A stretch of DNA of 64,000 nt from the NCBI GenBank assembly GCA_963082975.1, contig OY720346.1, positions 27,212,720 to 27,276,719 of the forward strand. Reading direction: 5' to 3'. Each line of letters opens with the position of its first letter. Within the stretch, counting starts at the first letter, position 1. Positions 34,120 through 43,989 of the stretch are shown here, piece after piece. The DNA comes from Labia minor. Taxonomy: Eukaryota > Arthropoda > Insecta > Dermaptera > Spongiphoridae. The notes under the pieces were generated by a model that was not told the DNA's origin, searched no databases, and saw only the letters and a program-made list of their open reading frames with translations. Position numbers and translations under genes: made by a program.

Positions 34120-35440
34120 TTTTAAACATTCTTATATAGATAGATAGAGAATTAAAATAGGTTGCATTCCTAATAATTTTATAAAAATTTTGAATGCATT
34201 TTATTAGTGGACGTATATCATATATCATTAAAAGACCATTGTGTTTAACACTAAAATAAAATTAATTTTAACTAATATGAAAATGTACTACCTCAATCCA
34301 CCTTAAAATAAATTTTAAGGTAAACTCACCACAGAATGGACCACCCTTCCGCTTTGTTCATGATAAGAATATAAAAGAAAAGATTTATAATTATTCTAGA
34401 TTATATTATTCTGATAACAAAGATATATACAAACTTGTCTTTAAATATTTCGTGGATGTTTAATATTTGAATATATTTAAATTATTTAAATAAATTTAGA
34501 CCTTAGAACTTAATTAACTAATCCCAGAGGCAAGTAATAAGCATTAATTATTACCAAGTGCTAAACAAATGTTTTCTACTCGCTTTTAAAAACAATCTAC
34601 AAACAACTTTTTCACAATTATTTGTTATTGTAGTTTCCACTTCTTTCATCTTTTAATTAATTCAAATTTTTAAAATCTTTATTAAAAAAACCAATGATAT
34701 TATTATTATTATTATTATTTGAAATGCCTTTATAGAGATACAACAACCCTAATATGAGATATGAGATATCTCAATACTTGGTCCCACGAAGACAGGAAAT
34801 AAAGATTCTATATTTCTATGTAATTTTTGCCTAAAACTTAATTAATTTACTCAAATGAGTAATATTTTTTCAACCATTTTAATAAGAATTAATGGATATA
34901 TGAATAAACATTTTTATGTAGAAAGTATTTATTCAGACAAATAGTAAAAAATTAAAATTAGTAAAGAATTGAGTGCCCTTTAGCATTGTTCAAAAAAGTA
35001 TCCCATATTAGGACACTTCTCCCTATATGGATATTGAAAAGTTCTCTAACATACCCAATTATAAATAAAAATATATTATACATTTTTTTATAAAATGTAT
35101 AATGTAATGTAGATTAAATTCAATCAAAAAAATTTGTCATAATTATCTTTCTATGTAAAATAAAAAAAAAATTAGGACTTGAATATTTTATCTTTAAAGG
35201 TAGAAACCCACGGAGGAGTAATAAAGAAAGAAGAGATATCATTGGATCAAATGCAAGATGAATTAAAATTTCAATTTTATTTTATTGATAAAAATTAATG
35301 TTGTCCACTCAACACGTTCAAAAATTTTCTTTGAACAACTTTTTCTAATTACAGCTCATATTTAAAGATTATGATGAATGGTTTATTTTTAAATAATGAT
35401 AGATTTTTAAAATTTAATTTTTAATTAATGTTTTAGAATA
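34120..35440. other. AT-rich stretch without recognised features
   Basis: Low-complexity sequence with an (ATT)n run at about 34697-34720. No frame or terminal repeat recognised. Confidence 0.45.
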
Positions 35441-35454
35441 TCTATTTCATCAAT

Positions 35455-35640
35455 TGTAAGATAATTGTAAAGATAAATAAGAGATGAATAAGAGGGAATT
35501 GAGAGAGAATAGAAATTGGATGGAGATAGCTCAGAATAGGAACAGTTGTAAAAATGTTGTTATTAAGGTAAATATCCTTCGAGTTCAGACCAACCATTGT
35601 GATAGACAAGCAATTATAGATAAATAGATAAATTTGTGGC
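35455..35640 (+). mobile_element. LINE 3' end fragment
   Basis: GAGAGAGAATAGAAATTGGA, AGCTCAGAATAGGAACA and GAGTTCAGACCAACCATTG parallel the last part of the LINE copies at 21.8 kb and in the Helitrons. It ends in a TAGATAAATAGATAAAT tail. Old and very short. Confidence 0.5.
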
Positions 35641-35689
35641 ATCTTTTGTAAATTGTAACAGATTTTCACTTTATATATAACAAAAGATT

Positions 35690-35765
35690 TGTAACTGCAC
35701 GTTACTTATATTCTAAAAATTTTTACATATCTTTTCATTTCATATATAGGTAAATTCAAATATAA
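35690..35765 (+). mobile_element. Helitron 5' end relic
   Basis: CTAAAAATTTTTACATATCT and TTCATTTCATATATAGG, after GTAACTGCACGTTACTTA, correspond in order to the Helitron 1 and 2 5' region (CTGCACATTGCTCAG, AAATTTTTGCATATCTTCGC). No 3' end follows. Confidence 0.35.
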
Positions 35766-35867
35766 ATTGATGATTTTGTTAGATAATTTAGTTAAATGTA
35801 TTTATTTTTAACTAAATTTTTATTTTATTTTGATTTAATGATTTAACTTTCTGGTTCCATAGCGCCA

Positions 35868-36324
35868 CTATGAACGGCGTCATGAACGGCTGGATGACGT
35901 CATATAATTTTAAATTAAGAAAAAACTAATAAAGATGATTTTTCTCGAGGATAAAATCAATACAAAGTGCATGATTCGTGGTGATATGTAAAAAATCTCC
36001 TCATGTGAAATTTGGTGTGAAAATAACCCTTCCCTTCCTATCGTCGATCGCTAATACTACCACTTCCGGTTTCCGGATTTGCTCCAAAAGTTGATCATTC
36101 ATCATACTGATGCATTAAGTAAATATACCAAATTTCATCAAAATACGTTGAGCCTTTCAAGATGTACACATCTATACGGACAGACGGACGAACAGACAGA
36201 CATCATGCTAAAAATACTTTTTTCTGTTAAGAAAATGCATGATTCGTGGAGATATGTAAAAATCTCCACATGTGAAATTTGGTGTGAAAACAATACCTCC
36301 CTTACTATCGTCGGTCGGTAAAAA
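35868..36324 (+). mobile_element. Family A copy 4, 5'-truncated
   Basis: Starts inside the paired GACGTCAT region and keeps the rest: GATTCGTGG modules, ACTTCCGGTTTCCGGATTTG, the GGAC/GACA tract, and the GTCGGTCGGTAAAA end. The 5' hairpin and ACCGACCGAC are missing. Confidence 0.6.
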
Positions 36325-36329
36325 AAAAG

Positions 36330-36985
36330 GTCTAAAATTGGAATCTAAAGATGAAAAATCACGAAATAAACATACAATCACATCTCTATCTATAGATTTC
36401 CTTACATTTCATTATACACCATTCATCAAAATATAACAAAACAATAATATAATGAATTTTAAAAAGTATTGTATACAATCTAATATATTATATACTTAAT
36501 TTTGTTAATAAATTAGAATAAAAAGAAGAAAAAAGAAAATAAAGACTTTATGACATTGAATGAAATAAATTAAACTTTAAGATATTATAATCAGCTTTTC
36601 ATCAAAAGATTATTTTGGACTCTAATTTAATATAAATAATTATATATATCATGTAGGTATATCTCTCTCTATTAATTAATTAAAATAATAAAAACACAAA
36701 TATTATAAAATTATTTAATTTGATATTTATTATTATTTTCTTGATAAAGTACTTATATGATATTTAATAGCAAAACAGGATAACTAGACATTTGTGCATT
36801 TCAACAGATCTTTTTGTCGAGTTCATTATTATGAATGAAGTTAATTTACATAATTTACTCATTCCCTTATGAATGTAAAACTACATAATTATATTTCATT
36901 TTAATTATAAAAGAATATAAAAACGAATAATAAATAATTTTCATCAAGTATATATATATATGTTTTATATTATCATTAATTTATA
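36330..36985. other. AT-rich stretch without recognised features
   Basis: Part of it (36750-36870) recurs with small changes at 41375-41510: both contain ATAACTAGACATTT-TGCATTTCAACAGATCTT. It therefore looks like a dispersed repeat of unknown type, or a duplication spanning the hAT insertion site. Confidence 0.45.
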
Positions 36986-37267
36986 ATATATATCAGTGGT
37001 TCCCAAACTTTTTTGGCCTACCGCCCCCTTTCCAGGAAAAATATTATCCAGCGCCCCCCTGAAATGATATTTTCAAAATTTTTATTACAAGTAAGCCAAA
37101 AGACATGCATATGTGTTTATGGTTCTATCTTTTTTGTAAGATATAGTATAGAAAGGTATAAATTAGAAGCATTTTAATTTTTATTATTTATTAATTTTTA
37201 AAATATAAAACAATTTATTTAATACAAAATAGAAAACTAAACAGAAAAATTTTAATAAACTAAAACT

Positions 37268-37535
37268 TTAGTGAGAAGGATGAACTTGATGTGCTTCTAC
37301 CAATTTAGGAATCCTCGGCTCTATTTTGGTCAGCAGTAATCTCAAATCACCGCGATCGACTATTTGCAATCTATTTCTTTTTTTTGTTAATAGATTGGTC
37401 ACTGCACTGAATCCTCGTTCCACTAAATAAGTTGAAGGAAACGCAATTAAATACTTTTCAACAACAGCCCAAATTTCAGGATAGACTGAAGGGATCTCTT
37501 TTTGTAGCCAGAAATGTTGGTATCCGCTTTTGAAT
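37268..37535 (-). CDS. hAT transposase C-terminal dimerisation part, in a shifted frame
   Basis: Just after the stop of the main transposase frame another frame continues with YQHFWLQKEIPSVYPEIWAV, FPSTYLVERGFSAV and TKKRNRLQ, ending in TAA at 37268-37270. This is the hATC dimerisation region (ERGFS motif), expected directly after the upstream part. One small indel within about 10 bases separates the two frames. hATC is required for activity in known hAT enzymes, so this copy is probably not active as it stands. Confidence 0.8.
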
Positions 37536-39035
37536 TTAAATTTTAATTTCGTTTGAAATTAGTTCCAACAACTCTTCTTGTATTTTTGGCGATTCTTCTG
37601 AGTTTGCATTTGAAAAAGGGTCGAAAATCCAATCAGGTATGGTCATTTTCAAAATATCATTAAATCGTTTAGTAAAATCTGAATGAAGGGCTTCCAAGTG
37701 CTCACAATAAGACTGTATGTCTTCACCCTTTTTCTCTACTTCAGATAAATTTGGGAACTGGCTAAATTCTCCTCGTCCAAAGTTTTGTTTGTACAAAAGA
37801 AGTTTTCTCAAAAATGCAGAAATAACAGACTTCGTTTTTATTAAATTGAGATCATTGCCCTGAAGCTGAAGATTGCTTTCATTAAATTTTTGAAACAAGT
37901 CGGTCAAATAAGCAATATCACTTTTGGCTTGAATCAAATTCGACCGTAAAGCATCATTTTTATTTTCAAAGAACTCTAGTATTGTGGTATACAGCTTATA
38001 AAACCTATCTAAACAGGCACCCTTTGACAACCATCGAACTTCTGTATGAAGAAGCAAACGATAATATTCTTCGTCGTTTTGAACACACAGCTGTTTGAAT
38101 AATCGGTCATTCAACGATGAGCTTTTGATTGTATTGATGGCTTTAATTACATGTTGTAATGAATTATGTAGTCGTGTACTTAAATTTTTTGCAACTAAAT
38201 GTTGACGATGAATGATGCAGTGTACTGTTAATGCATTCGGTACCTTCGCTTTCAAATATGCAAGAAATCCCCTGTAGCGCCCTACCATTGCTGGGGCCCC
38301 ATCTGTGGCTACTGATAAGATATTATTCAAAGGTATTTCTTTTGCTTTCAAAAACTCATCCAATGCATTAAATATTGATTCTCCTTTTGTATCAGTTTCC
38401 AAATATTTTGCAAATAATAATTCCTGACAAATTTGTTCCTCTTTTGAGAACCGCACATATGCTAAAAGCAAAGCTTCGTTTCCAGGCAATGTGGATTCAT
38501 CAAGTTGAATAGAAAACTGAGATGTTTTTAAATGGTTACACAAGGAATCTTCAACATCTTGTGACATTTCATCAATTCTTCTCTGCACTGTAACATCGCT
38601 TAATGAAATTTTCTTATAAATATCAAATACTGGCACATGTAGCACAGTACGTATTACTTCACGGATAGCCGGCATAATTAGTTCCTCACCAATAGTGTGA
38701 GGTTTGCCTGATTTAGCAATCATTAATGAAATATTGTAGGATGCAAGCAAACCATCAGTATCTTGCTGGACTGAGTTTGAAAAAATCTTTGCTAATGTTG
38801 GCTGTTTGATAAAATTTTCCTTTAATTTTTGAAAATAAGATATGTTATTATCTTTTTTATCGTTATGAATTTTATTCAAATGTTCTTTAAGTCTTGAAGG
38901 CTTCATAGCCTCGTTGGACAAAACTTTTTGACAAATTAGACACATTGGATTAGTGTTATTTACAGGTGATTCAATAAACCCGTATTTTAAATATTCAATA
39001 CTATATTGTCTACATTTTTTCTTTGGTTGAGTCAT
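37536..39035 (-). CDS. hAT transposase (ZBED5/SCAND3-like group), 499 residues without its hATC end
   Basis: Start ATG at 39035; upstream codons in frame have no ATG. An N-terminal BED-type zinc finger is visible (CLIC near residue 32, H52 and H57). LDES near 179 supplies the first catalytic Asp and ATDGAPAM near 245 the second. VHCIIHRQHL near 272 and a RWLS motif near 336 belong to the insertion domain typical of hAT enzymes. The closest recall is the group that gave rise to vertebrate ZBED5, FAM200 and SCAND3 proteins. The enzyme would cut and paste the element by binding its terminal repeats. The frame ends early because of a frameshift before the hATC region. Since it sits between matching inverted ends it is a transposon gene, not a host ZBED gene. 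Confidence 0.88.
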   Translation of the reverse strand: MTQPKKKCRQYSIEYLKYGFIESPVNNTNPMCLICQKVLSNEAMKPSRLKEHLNKIHNDKKDNNISYFQKLKENFIKQPTLAKIFSNSVQQDTDGLLASYNISLMIAKSGKPHTIGEELIMPAIREVIRTVLHVPVFDIYKKISLSDVTVQRRIDEMSQDVEDSLCNHLKTSQFSIQLDESTLPGNEALLLAYVRFSKEEQICQELLFAKYLETDTKGESIFNALDEFLKAKEIPLNNILSVATDGAPAMVGRYRGFLAYLKAKVPNALTVHCIIHRQHLVAKNLSTRLHNSLQHVIKAINTIKSSSLNDRLFKQLCVQNDEEYYRLLLHTEVRWLSKGACLDRFYKLYTTILEFFENKNDALRSNLIQAKSDIAYLTDLFQKFNESNLQLQGNDLNLIKTKSVISAFLRKLLLYKQNFGRGEFSQFPNLSEVEKKGEDIQSYCEHLEALHSDFTKRFNDILKMTIPDWIFDPFSNANSEESPKIQEELLELISNEIKI

Positions 39036-39229
39036 TATTATCAAATAAAATTTTTAAGATTATATTAATTTATATTTATTTTGTAAATTTTTATGAAAAA
39101 CCACTAATGTAATAAACAATATTAACAAACAAACATGACATTAATAATTATACCATGTATGTAATCAGCCAAAATAAATAATTCTCACAAATTAGTATAG
39201 TCGCACTGTTTGTTAGTTCTTTAACAATT

Positions 39230-39612
39230 TTGAGACAATCTGTGGTAACTAGTACTACCGTTCGCGCTCAAACTTTAACCTTGCGATTGACTAATCACAC
39301 GTGTATTAGAACGTCAGCGCAGCGGAGTTGACACCACACTTACAGTAGCAGTTCACCGCTGCACATAAATCAGGGGGGGGTCTCTCTTACCGCAGAGAAA
39401 TTTCCAGTGTGACAATGCATGCACCACTCGAGGCCGCTCGAGGCGCTGCTGCTGCTGGCACTAATTTTAATTCGGTTTGTTTCGGTTATCCGAAAACACC
39501 CGAAAACATTTAACAACAGCTTGTGACTTGTGGACAACGTGCACGCGTCCCATTTAAAATATCTCTGCCAGGCATATGTAACGTGATCTGTCGCTGTTCA
39601 ATTGCTTGCAAT
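39230..39612. promoter_or_regulatory. GC-rich divergent promoter candidate inside the hAT element
   Basis: A CpG-containing patch (GCAGCGGAG, CTCGAGGCCGCTCGAGGCGC, GCACGCGTCCC) lies between the start codons of the minus-strand transposase and the plus-strand exons. No clear TATA box. Position and composition suggest a bidirectional promoter; it may have come from a host gene. Confidence 0.4.
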
Positions 39613-40214
39613 ATGGTTCCTAAAGTAAGTTTAATTAATATTTTTACTATTATTGATGATTATTTGTCATTATAAAGTTATATAATATATGTACATATAA
39701 ATAAATATTTTATTTTGCAGGTTTTTAATTGTATTCAGAAAGATTGTATTACGAATTCTCTACCTGAAGGAGAACGAGGACACTTGTTCTATTTTCCAAG
39801 GTGTAATTTTTTAAGAGTGGGTAAAACAACAATAATTTAAAGTTGTTTACTAAAAAATATATTAATAATAAAAGAAAATAATTTTATTAATTTTTTTAAA
39901 TATTTATAGCAACACGTGTTAATACTACATCAGATGGTTTGGGCTTGGTATCAGAGAAGACTGATCTTTTGGAATCCAGCCCTGTGAGAAGTATGTATTA
40001 TATTTTTTAATAAAATTCATTAATCTTCTCCTAACTTTAAATAGATTTTTTATAATGATTTAAAATAAATTTTTAGTTTGCTTAGGCTTTTCTGTATTAA
40101 TTCTTTGGAATTTTTTTTTAAACTTAATTAATTTTTGCAGGTGTTCAGCGGGACATACGCCTACACCATCTGAATATTTACAAAAAATCTTATGTTTTCT
40201 TTCGGTGAAAACTC
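39613..40214 (+). CDS. Putative spliced second gene of the hAT element with THAP-like N-terminus
   Basis: Candidate exons: 39613-39624 (MVPK), 39721-39817, 39911-39989 and 40141 to about 40208 (TGA). The first donor is GTAAGT; the acceptors are TTTTGCAG, TTTATAG and TTTTTGCAG; later donors are GGTAAAA and GTATGT. Phases agree across all joins, giving about 85-95 residues. The start has C-x4-C (CIQKDC) and HLFYFP, resembling the first half of a THAP zinc finger (C-x2-4-C then F-x-FP). The W and the final C-x2-H of THAP are not obvious. No known hAT accessory protein matches. It could be a captured host gene fragment, an accessory gene or an untranslated transcript. The exon structure is inferred from splice sites only. 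Confidence 0.35.
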
Positions 40215-40265
40215 TTAAACGATCGCTAAGCAATTTCCAAATGACAAGAGGCATCAACAGTCAAT

Positions 40266-40510
40266 TGATTAATTGAAAAATAGTGTAAATTTTATTTATG
40301 TGAAAAATTTTATATAATGTTTTATAAAGTTTTATTAATTATTATTGTTTAATTGAAAAATAGTGTAAATTTTATTTATATATGAGTAATTTTATACAAT
40401 TTAAAAAAATGCATGCGAAAAGGGTTAATTTATAAATAAAATTAACATTATTGTTTAATTCAAAAATTGTGCAAATTTTATTTTTGTATTTTATTATTAT
40501 TATTATTTTA
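40266..40510 (+). repeat. Three subterminal direct repeats in the hAT element
   Basis: The word TTTAATTGAAAAATAGTGTA with following AATTTTATTTAT occurs at about 40267 and 40348, and a diverged form (TTTAATTCAAAAATTGTGCA) at about 40455, spaced 81 and 107 bases. Such subterminal repeats often bind transposase in hAT elements, though here they may simply be a local amplification. Confidence 0.6.
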
Positions 40511-40669
40511 TTTTTACAGAAATTTTATATAAGGTGTTTAAAGAAAAATATGTATAAAGGATTTGTTTACAAATGAGATAAACATCATTATTGTTAATGA
40601 TATTTTGTAATAATCTATTTTCAAATAAATATGCCACATACAACATTATTCTTTTATTATATCCATGAA

Positions 40670-40821
40670 AATTATGAAATTTTTCACTTAAGTGAAAAAT
40701 TATTTATTTTGTGATAAGACCAACAATTAAGCAATTTTCTAAAAAAAAAAAATTTATTTCTGAAATGTCTGTTTTAGCTTTAAATAAATAATTTTTCACT
40801 TAACTTAAAAATTTCATAATT
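40670..40821. mobile_element. Foldback MITE nested in the hAT element, about 152 bp
   Basis: Ends AATTATGAAATTTTT and its inverse, with arms of about 40 bases each containing TTAAGTGAAAAATTATTTAT. The left arm itself holds a perfect 20-bp palindrome centred on CTTAAG at 40690. Superfamily unknown. Confidence 0.55.
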
Positions 40822-40854
40822 TTTTCATTCCTCCCGCTCTCATTCATTCAAAAT

Positions 40855-41040
40855 AGATTTTAAAAATGGTGCCAGGCCGGCCGGTTTTTTTCTCAATTAG
40901 TTCGTGCATGCATCCGCATAGCAGCGCCAAACGCTGTTTCAAAAAAATATCATTGCGTGTCCACCCCCTGACATAAATCAATGCAAGTGAAGGAGGATGC
41001 GAGAATTGAACTAGTAACTTTTTTGAAAATGAAAGCGTTA
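40855..41040. other. GC-richer subterminal segment of the hAT element
   Basis: Complex sequence (GCCAGGCCGGCCGG, GCATGCATCCGCATAGCAGCG) without an extended frame. It may be a captured exon or promoter piece or a subterminal control region. Confidence 0.3.
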
Positions 41041-41241
41041 TAAGCGAAATATATAAATAAATTTTTTAAATATTTTTTTTTGTGTTTATGATTTTACCGC
41101 CACTTTACAGTTCTTCATCACCCCCAGGTGAACCCATGGACCCTCAGCGCCCCCTTTGAACCCTTCAGCGCCCCCTAGGGGGCGGTAACGCCCACTTTGG
41201 GAATCACTGATATATATGAATATATATTTTATTTAAAATTA

Positions 41242-41348
41242 AATTGTGGTGTTAAAAATGAATTTCTTTAATTTTGATTCATATATTAATGCTGTTGATA
41301 AAGGTTATGCGATATCTAAACTAGTGATCTCATTTTTCCGTCACTATA
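41242..41348. mobile_element. Half copy of the Tc1-type MITE
   Basis: AATTTCTTTAATTTTGATTC, ATATTAATGCTGTTGA and the end TTTTTCCGTCACT match the right half of the MITE at 9036-9261. The left half is missing. It starts about 30 bases beyond the end of the large hAT element. Confidence 0.6.
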
Positions 41349-41349
41349 C

Positions 41350-43000
41350 AAAATTGAGATTGTACTTTTTAATTTTTTGATAAAGTACTAATATGTTATT
41401 TAATAACAAAACAGGATAACTAGACATTTATGCATTTCAACAGATCTTATTCATTATTATGAATGAAGTTAATTTGCATAATTAACTCATTCCCTTATAA
41501 ATGTAATACTACATAATTATATTACATTTATAATTATAGTTCTATTAATCAAAAAAGAAAATATATTAGTCTAAAAAATAATCTCACCCAGCTCAATGAA
41601 ATATCCAAAATTTGTGTTCAAATTAACTGAAAAAAATTTTGTGTAATCCAATAAATATAGGAAGATTTATTTATAAGAAATACTGAAAATTATGAGAAAT
41701 TATTAGAACCATAATCAATCATAAATAAAACTATTTAGAATAAGATTTGTTAATACTTTATTTTTAAAGAAAATTTCGATACATTTTGATAGATTACTGA
41801 GAAATAGTGAAGGTGGATACATAATGATAATTTGCATGTCTTGCATGCAGTTATAATCTAAATATCGAAAACGTTAAGATGGGCGGGAGAAACATTTAGA
41901 AGTTAGGTTAACCTTAACTCTCTTATTCGTAACCTTAGAAAAACCATCAGTGGTAGAGGGGAAAAGATATCAAGATGTTATATTTAAAATAAGTTATGAG
42001 AGAGAAGTAAAAAGGGTTAGTATTTGGTTGGAGTTGTAAAAGGAATGGTTATGAATTTACGAGTTCATATATCAGGTTCAGAATCAGTTAAAAATATATT
42101 AGATAATTAGATAGTTACTATAAGTGAATTTTTATATAACATAAAATTTGTTTTAGAACAATTTAATCACTTTTCCCATCGGATAGATATTATACATAAT
42201 CATCGATTAAAGAGTCGTAATTTATTTTCATTTTTTCTTTTATTTAATTAAATGAGTGTTAAGTTTTATTTTGTTTACAGAAATAAAAAATTAAATGAAA
42301 TTAACATCCCACATGTATTATTTTAAATATACTTTTTTTCTTATAAATACTTAATTAGAAAAAAAAAATTACTAATGAGTAATCATTTTTCTACTTCATT
42401 ATGAATTGTGTTTAATTAAAATTTGAAAAAATCCCTTTGATATTATTTATTTATTTATTTTTTAAATGTCAATTCTCTCTCTCTCTCGATTATACAAAAA
42501 ACGATCTATTACATAATTCAATTTAACTCAAAAATGCATTTCATAGTATTTGATTGAGAATTGTATTATTTAGCTTTACAAATTTATTTATCTATTTTTG
42601 TTTAAATCAAATAAATAATTATAAGTGAGATTAACATATAAAAAAAAAATAGATTCGTAATGATTACTTCTTCATTTTAGATGACCTTCAGAATTTCGTG
42701 GCATAAGTATCAGACCGCATAATAAATATTAATAAAATGATTAAATAAATATTTGTATTTGTATAACACATCATCTTAAAAAGCTCTTCAGGTTTTAATT
42801 TTTATTTTAATAGTTAAAATTAAGGTTAAATAAAATGTTAAGTCAAATTCCATTAAAATATAAATAATAAATTTTTATTATATACATGTACATTTTTTTG
42901 ATTTTTATGTCTAGTACCTTGAACACTGAGAAGCTACTCTGTACTTTAAAAAAATATTATTGTTAATAATAATAATATTTATAAGTAAAAATTCAACAGC
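41350..43000. other. AT-rich stretch, mostly unrecognised
   Basis: 41375-41510 repeats part of 36750-36870. 41870-42105 (AAACGTTAAGATGGGCGGGA, GGTTGGAGTTGTAAAAGGAA) resembles a worn LINE tail but no clear motif survives. The rest is low-complexity A/T sequence. Confidence 0.4.
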
Positions 43001-43011
43001 TCATTATTCTA

Positions 43012-43090
43012 CATCAATGGTCTTTAAACTTTTTCTGGTCCATAATATTTAGATAAATACAGCAGAAGACCCTAAAGTAACAATATAATC
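43012..43090 (+). mobile_element. Solo hAT-like terminus relic
   Basis: CAATGGTCTTTAAACTTTTT, then CTGGTCC and CAGAAGACCC: a decayed hAT end without visible partner. Confidence 0.3.
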
Positions 43091-43329
43091 AAAAACAATT
43101 TAATACAAAAAATGGAACTTCAATCAATTATTCTAATAAAAAGAAAAATTTTTACATGTTAAATATTATACTGGTAATACTATATATCAATATAAAAAAA
43201 TAATTAATAATAATATTTATTCCCCTCTGAATGTGAATTAAAATAGATTTATAGAATTTTATGCTATAACATATTTCTCAATAATTTCATTAATAATATT
43301 GTATATATGTGTTTCCAGCTCTTTCCCTC

Positions 43330-43580
43330 CCTCTATCAAGCAAAAATCTTGAGTTCAAGACCAACGAAGAATAAGATATTTTCTTTAATTAATAATAAAT
43401 TAATAAAGGACCATGATTCGTGAGAAGAACAATAACAATTTAACAAATCATCTCTAAGAAACAACCGGATATTCGGATTCTGGTGGACCCAAAAAGTAAC
43501 GTAGAACATCACAGAGAGGCTTCGTGCTACTTTCCTTCCCCTTATATTAGTCAAGTGAACATTCAATATACACATACAAC
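43330..43580 (-). other. Patch of higher complexity, unknown
   Basis: A 79-codon minus-strand frame spans part of it, but no domain is recognisable. It could be a worn transposon piece or a regulatory segment. Confidence 0.2.
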
Positions 43581-43989
43581 CTAACTGTAATTATAATAAC
43601 TAAGATCTATACAAACTACCAAGAGAAAATTGAGCAATGAAAAATCCTACCAGAGATAAAAATTTAGAAAACAGAAACTATATTTTTATTATTATATATC
43701 TATATTAGAGTGGTCCTTAAATGAGACAAAAATTACAACTTCGGTTGCTTATTTTATTATTTAGTCTCATTTAGTAAACATGGGACGCTGGGAACATGTC
43801 CAGACATGTTCAGACACGCTGATAGTGAAACAATTGCCAATCACTTTGACTGCTATGTAAGGCGGTGATGAGCTTTGTGGAGGATTCAGTTGATTCTTCG
43901 CACGAGAAAGAGATACATCGATAGCAGATCATTAAAGGATTATAGATTCAGAATTATACAATTCATATACCATTCATTGGCTGATGGTG

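Larger units (their letters stand above)
36994..41209. mobile_element. Large hAT transposon, 4216 bp, with near-complete transposase
   Basis: Inverted ends CAGTGGTTCCCAAACTTTTT and CAGTGATTCCCAAAGTGGGC (reverse of the right end), each followed by C-rich subterminal sequence (CGCCCCC words). Flanked by the 8-bp duplication atatatat on both sides (36986-36993, 41210-41217), though this is a simple sequence. Contains a minus-strand transposase in the left half and, divergently, a set of plus-strand exons in the right half, separated by a GC-rich region (39230-39610) that could be a shared promoter. Little decay, so probably recent. Confidence 0.9.

Noticed and set aside
37536-39044. Large frame as a host ZBED-type gene
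   Set aside because: It is enclosed by matching hAT inverted ends and an 8-bp duplication, and its hATC part is in another frame, so it is a transposon copy.
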